A program made the position numbers and the translations under genes. The notes under the pieces are model-generated. The model had not been told where the DNA came from. It was given only the letters and a program-made list of their open reading frames with translations, and did not search any database. From an uncultured Gemmatimonadota bacterium (GTDB taxonomy: Bacteria > Gemmatimonadota > Gemmatimonadetes > Gemmatimonadales > GWC2-71-9), in the NCBI GenBank assembly GCA_946480845.1, contig CAMLLJ010000111.1:1-9019 (forward strand): DNA of 9,019 nucleotides, read 5' to 3'. Below, in pieces: positions 6,424 to 9,019 of this stretch; positions within the stretch are counted from its first letter, which is position 1, and every line of letters starts with the position of its first letter.

Positions 6424-7760
6424 CGCACGAGCCAGGCGGTCGTCCCGCCATCGAGCTGGACCAGGTCGAACGCCCCGAACCGTCCCACCACCTCCGCCCG
6501 CTCCTCCTCTCCCGGCGACACCACGACCACGGCCGCAGACTCGGGCGCCTCACGCAGCAGCGCCGCACGCGGGATGCGCCCGAGCGAGGCCAGCGACTCC
6601 GTCCGGGACGCGGGCAGGTAGCCTTCGGTGCCATCCGGCAGCCGCACCCGGTACCAGGCAGCATTCCCGCCGAGCACCCGGGCCACGGTGCGCGCCTCGA
6701 GCGTGTCCACCGGCTCCGCGTTCGGTGCGGGGGCGAGCGACGCGCCTCCGCGGCCGGTCCGGATCCACCCGCCGAACGGTTCGGGTACGACCTGCACCGG
6801 TTCCGGCACGCTGTCCGGCGCCGCGACGTACGGCCACGGATCCACCGCCCCCCGCTGGTAGATGCCGAAGTGCAGGTGGGGCGGCGTGGTGCGCGCGTTC
6901 CCGGTGTTGCCGACCAGGCCGATCGTGTCGCCCCGCTCGACCGGCTCGCCCTCGCGCACGAGCTGGGTATCGAGATGGGCGTAGTAGTGGCCCTCGCGCC
7001 GGAGCTCGTCGCGGATCATGATGACGGTGCCGCCCAGCCGGTTCTCGCCGACCCAGGTCGCGACGCCGCGCGCGGCCGCCAGCACCGGCGTGCCGCGCGG
7101 CGCGAAGATGTCGATCCCTTCATGGCTGCGCCGGCCGGCGTCGCGCTCGGCGCCGAAGCGGCTCCGGACGGCGTCCTGCGCCGCGCCGCCGACCGGAAAG
7201 CCGAGCGCCGGCGAGAGGTGCACGCGCACCCGGTAGCGCCCACCGGCGAGCAGGGCGGGCTGGAGCCGGAGCACCACGACGCCGTCGCGGCGGATCTCGG
7301 TCTCGAGGGTCATGGCGCCGCTGTCGGCGCTTTCGATCCGGTGGGGCGGCGCGGAATCCTGGATCCGATAGAGGTCGGCGAACAGCGGCCCGGCATCGAC
7401 GCCCTCGAGCGAGAACGAGGCGATGGCGCGCTGGCCCCGCCGCACCACGAAGCGGAAGCCTCGCGCGTCGGGCCGCTCGGGCGCGAGATAGCCGGTCTCC
7501 TCGAACGGCGTCTCGAGCAGCGGCGCCCCGGCGACGGCCCGCTCGCCGGCCTCGTCCCAGCGGCGGAAGAGCGCGGTGCCCGCCAGGCCGGCACCGCGCA
7601 GGGATTCCAGGTGCTGCTCGCGCGGTGTGGCCGGATCCAGGGCGCGCGCCAGCTCGCCCGAGCACGCCGCGAGAGCGCATGCGGCCAGGGCGGCGGCGAG
7701 TGCGAGCCTCGACCGGGCCGGCGTCAGGCCCGGTTGCGCGTCTTCGAGGCGACCCAGCAT
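6420..7760 (-). CDS. M23-family metallopeptidase lipoprotein with C-terminal SH3-like domains
   Basis: M23 (LytM/lysostaphin-type) peptidases cut peptidoglycan cross-bridges in the envelope. The 446 residues include an Ala-rich signal with two successive lipobox-like LAAC sites (C28, C33; the second is followed by SGE), an N-terminal domain of about 40-195, and an M23 domain of about 205-312 with the full zinc and catalytic set: H213-x3-D217 (SHEGIDIFAPRGTPVLAA), H262 (HYYAHLD) and H295-L-H297 (TPPHLHFGIY). Two SH3b-like segments follow (about 340-390 with WYRVRLPDGTEGYLPA, and about 397-446 ending TAWLVR), which typically bind cell wall. The ATG at 7760 overlaps the upstream gene by 37 bases and would give an acidic n-region (RLED); a CTG at 7727 (CTGA overlap with that gene's stop) would give a cleaner signal peptide. 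All catalytic residues are present, so it is probably an active hydrolase. It is last in a three-gene operon. Confidence 0.9.
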   Translation of the reverse strand: MLGRLEDAQPGLTPARSRLALAAALAACALAACSGELARALDPATPREQHLESLRGAGLAGTALFRRWDEAGERAVAGAPLLETPFEETGYLAPERPDARGFRFVVRRGQRAIASFSLEGVDAGPLFADLYRIQDSAPPHRIESADSGAMTLETEIRRDGVVVLRLQPALLAGGRYRVRVHLSPALGFPVGGAAQDAVRSRFGAERDAGRRSHEGIDIFAPRGTPVLAAARGVATWVGENRLGGTVIMIRDELRREGHYYAHLDTQLVREGEPVERGDTIGLVGNTGNARTTPPHLHFGIYQRGAVDPWPYVAAPDSVPEPVQVVPEPFGGWIRTGRGGASLAPAPNAEPVDTLEARTVARVLGGNAAWYRVRLPDGTEGYLPASRTESLASLGRIPRAALLREAPESAAVVVVSPGEEERAEVVGRFGAFDLVQLDGGTTAWLVR

Positions 7761-8320
7761 CCGCCCGCACTCGCCAGCAGCTCGAGGTCGTCGAGCGCAG
7801 GCTCCCGTCCCTCCCCCACCACGCGCAGCCCCGGCAGGGTCACCCGCATCGCCTCGCCCACCCAGTGCGGGTCGCTTCCGAACCCGGGGCCCAGCACCAC
7901 GCCGCGCATCGAGCTGGATCGGAGCGGGATCCTGCCGCCACGCAGGATGCTGAAGTTCGGCGTGTCGCGAAGCGACCGCGGCGGGTTGATCCCCACCAGC
8001 CCGACGCCGGGCAGGCTCTCGCCGATGCCCTCGTGCGACCGCGCCACGCCGCCGACCAGCGCGAGATAGCCGCCCGCGCCGCTGAGCCCCGTCAGCGCCA
8101 GCACGCCGTCGGCATCGAGTGCGGACTGCGGCGGCTCATCCGCGGAGCCGCCGCCGAAATCGACGATCCCGTCGGCGACGTGATAAAGCCGGTTGCAGAC
8201 GGGACACCCGAGCTCGCCGGTGCGCACCGACCGGTCCGCCATGGCGCCGGGCAGGAGCACGAGGTACCGCTCGTCGTGGTCCTCGACGCAGCGCAGGTGG
8301 TCGGTCAGCTCGATGAACAT
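7724..8320 (-). CDS. Trm112-like zinc ribbon joined to a methyltransferase-like domain, degenerate
   Basis: This is a 198-residue, probably cytosolic protein. Residues 1-56 resemble a Trm112/UPF0434 zinc-ribbon domain (ELTDHLRC…GELGCPVCNRLYHVADGIVDF; the last part matches the family's Y-x-x-x-DGI motif). Only three of the usual four cysteines remain (C11, C39, C42); H15 might stand in for the fourth. Residues about 70-195 have the outline of a class I SAM methyltransferase: a Gly-rich first strand (LALTGLSGAGGYLALVG), GLVGINPP at the second strand, a central MRGVVLGPGFGSDPHWVGEA, then AMRVTLPGLRVV and a C-terminal LELLASAGGCWVASK. However, the usual acidic residue and GxGxG pattern are altered, so activity is doubtful. 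It starts 13 bases after the upstream M23 gene and overlaps the next one. The zinc-ribbon match is moderate and the methyltransferase resemblance is an inference. Confidence 0.6.
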   Translation of the reverse strand: MFIELTDHLRCVEDHDERYLVLLPGAMADRSVRTGELGCPVCNRLYHVADGIVDFGGGSADEPPQSALDADGVLALTGLSGAGGYLALVGGVARSHEGIGESLPGVGLVGINPPRSLRDTPNFSILRGGRIPLRSSSMRGVVLGPGFGSDPHWVGEAMRVTLPGLRVVGEGREPALDDLELLASAGGCWVASKTRNRA

Positions 8321-8333
8321 GGATGCCCGCCGG

Positions 8334-9019
8334 TCAATTGCGGAACACGACCCAGCTCACCTTGCCTTCCGCCACGCGCACCCGCCGCCAGACCTTCCGG
8401 CCGTCAATGCTCACGCCGACGACGTAGTCGCCTGCGGGCACGCTGCCGACGGCGAAGTGCTCGCCATAAAGCGGATGCGGATGCCCGCGATCACGATAGG
8501 TCTCGGCGAACGAGTACGGCGTTTCGCGCGGCTCCGCCTTCCGGAGACCGTAGATGCGCGCACCCGGGACCGCGGCGCCCGCCGAGTCCCAGACCTGTCC
8601 GGCGACGAGTCCGGTGCCGGCCGGCATGTCGATCCAGAGCTCGGGATTGGTGGTGAACGGCGGAAAGCGCTGGAGCGAGTCCACGATGACGCCCACGGAA
8701 TCCACCGGCGACGCGTGCACCTCGAGATGCAGGTGATCGTTGGTCGCGCGCCCGGTGTGGCCCACCAGCGCGATCGTGTCGCCCGCCGACACGCGCCGGC
8801 CGACCTCGGTGCGCAGCGCGCTGTTGTGGTAGTACACCGAGTAGAGGTACCGCGTGCCGCTGTCGGAGGCGATCACGCTGTCGTGGCGGATCGCCACGGT
8901 CAGGGCGCCGCGCTCCGCGGGGCCGGCCCACGCCACGGTGCCGCCGCCGATGGCGAGCACCGGGGTGCCGTCCGGATTGTTGAACTCGACGCCCTGGTGC
9001 TGCTGGAAGTTGCCGCCCA
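8334..9019 (-). CDS. M23-family peptidase with carboxypeptidase-regulatory-like domain (N-terminus outside window)
   Basis: The frame is open from the window edge; 227 residues up to the stop are visible and the signal peptide and N-terminus are missing. A GTG at 8960 is internal, because the M23 motif begins before it. Counting from the first full codon (9017): H7 and E11 in QHQGVEFNNPDGTPVLA are the first zinc-ligand motif, with Glu where most M23 enzymes have Asp. H64 (VYYHNSAL) and H95-L-H97 (NDHLHLEVH) complete the site. After NPELWIDMPAGTG comes a beta-sandwich of about 135-227 (GLVAGQVWDSAGAAVPGARI … VPAGDYVVGVSIDGRKVW), matching the carboxypeptidase-regulatory-like (transthyretin-like) fold. 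Such proteins are exported and act on, or bind, peptidoglycan. It is upstream of the Trm112-like gene by 13 bases and in the same orientation as the second M23 gene. The family is sure; activity depends on whether Glu can replace Asp. Confidence 0.9.
   Translation of the reverse strand, partial: GGNFQQHQGVEFNNPDGTPVLAIGGGTVAWAGPAERGALTVAIRHDSVIASDSGTRYLYSVYYHNSALRTEVGRRVSAGDTIALVGHTGRATNDHLHLEVHASPVDSVGVIVDSLQRFPPFTTNPELWIDMPAGTGLVAGQVWDSAGAAVPGARIYGLRKAEPRETPYSFAETYRDRGHPHPLYGEHFAVGSVPAGDYVVGVSIDGRKVWRRVRVAEGKVSWVVFRN

Noticed and set aside
6870..8069. 399-codon plus-strand frame opposite the M23/SH3 and Trm112-like genes
   Set aside because: It has no recognisable domain and Arg/Ala-rich composition, and the opposite strand carries intact M23 motifs, so it is a shadow frame.

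Overview
The window is dense, uniformly GC-rich bacterial chromosome with ten protein genes, no gap over about 110 bases, and no RNA gene, insertion sequence, CRISPR array or phage signature that I can see. High GC, many GTG starts with 4-base stop/start overlaps, an Ala-rich lipoprotein style (…LAAC), a DUF4097-type GSG-repeat protein, a V4R-domain protein and Big-type lipoproteins together suggest a Gemmatimonadota-like soil or sediment bacterium. That assignment is an inference; no marker gene here proves it.

Layout. (1) Positions 1-1636, plus strand: the C-terminal half of NAD-dependent DNA ligase LigA (cut by the window edge), then a small V4R-domain sensor-like protein. (2) Positions 1662-3268, minus strand: a purine-type phosphoribosyltransferase followed by an exported DUF4097-like beta-repeat protein. 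This block converges on the V4R gene across a perfect 11-bp inverted repeat that looks like a shared terminator. (3) Positions 3269-3401: a divergent intergenic region with overlapping candidate promoters and a 20-bp-spaced direct repeat. (4) Positions 3402-6423, plus strand: a tightly coupled operon of a TPR protein, a Big-like lipoprotein and a long-chain acyl-CoA synthetase, joined by two GTGA overlaps. (5) Positions 6420-9019, minus strand: an operon of an M23 metallopeptidase with a carboxypeptidase-regulatory-like domain (cut by the window edge), a Trm112-like/methyltransferase-like protein, and a second M23 peptidase that is a lipoprotein with SH3-like domains. The stop codons of blocks 4 and 5 share one CTAG.

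Functionally this is mostly ordinary housekeeping and envelope material: DNA repair and replication (LigA), purine salvage, fatty-acid activation, and envelope peptidoglycan hydrolysis. I see no clear new defence, mobile or biosynthetic system. The points most worth a second look are residue changes at family key positions (Asn in the phosphoribosyltransferase catalytic loop, Glu for a zinc-ligand Asp in one M23 peptidase, Ser at the usual A10 lysine of the acyl-CoA synthetase), the degenerate Trm112/methyltransferase-like protein between two M23 peptidases, and the compact gene junctions.
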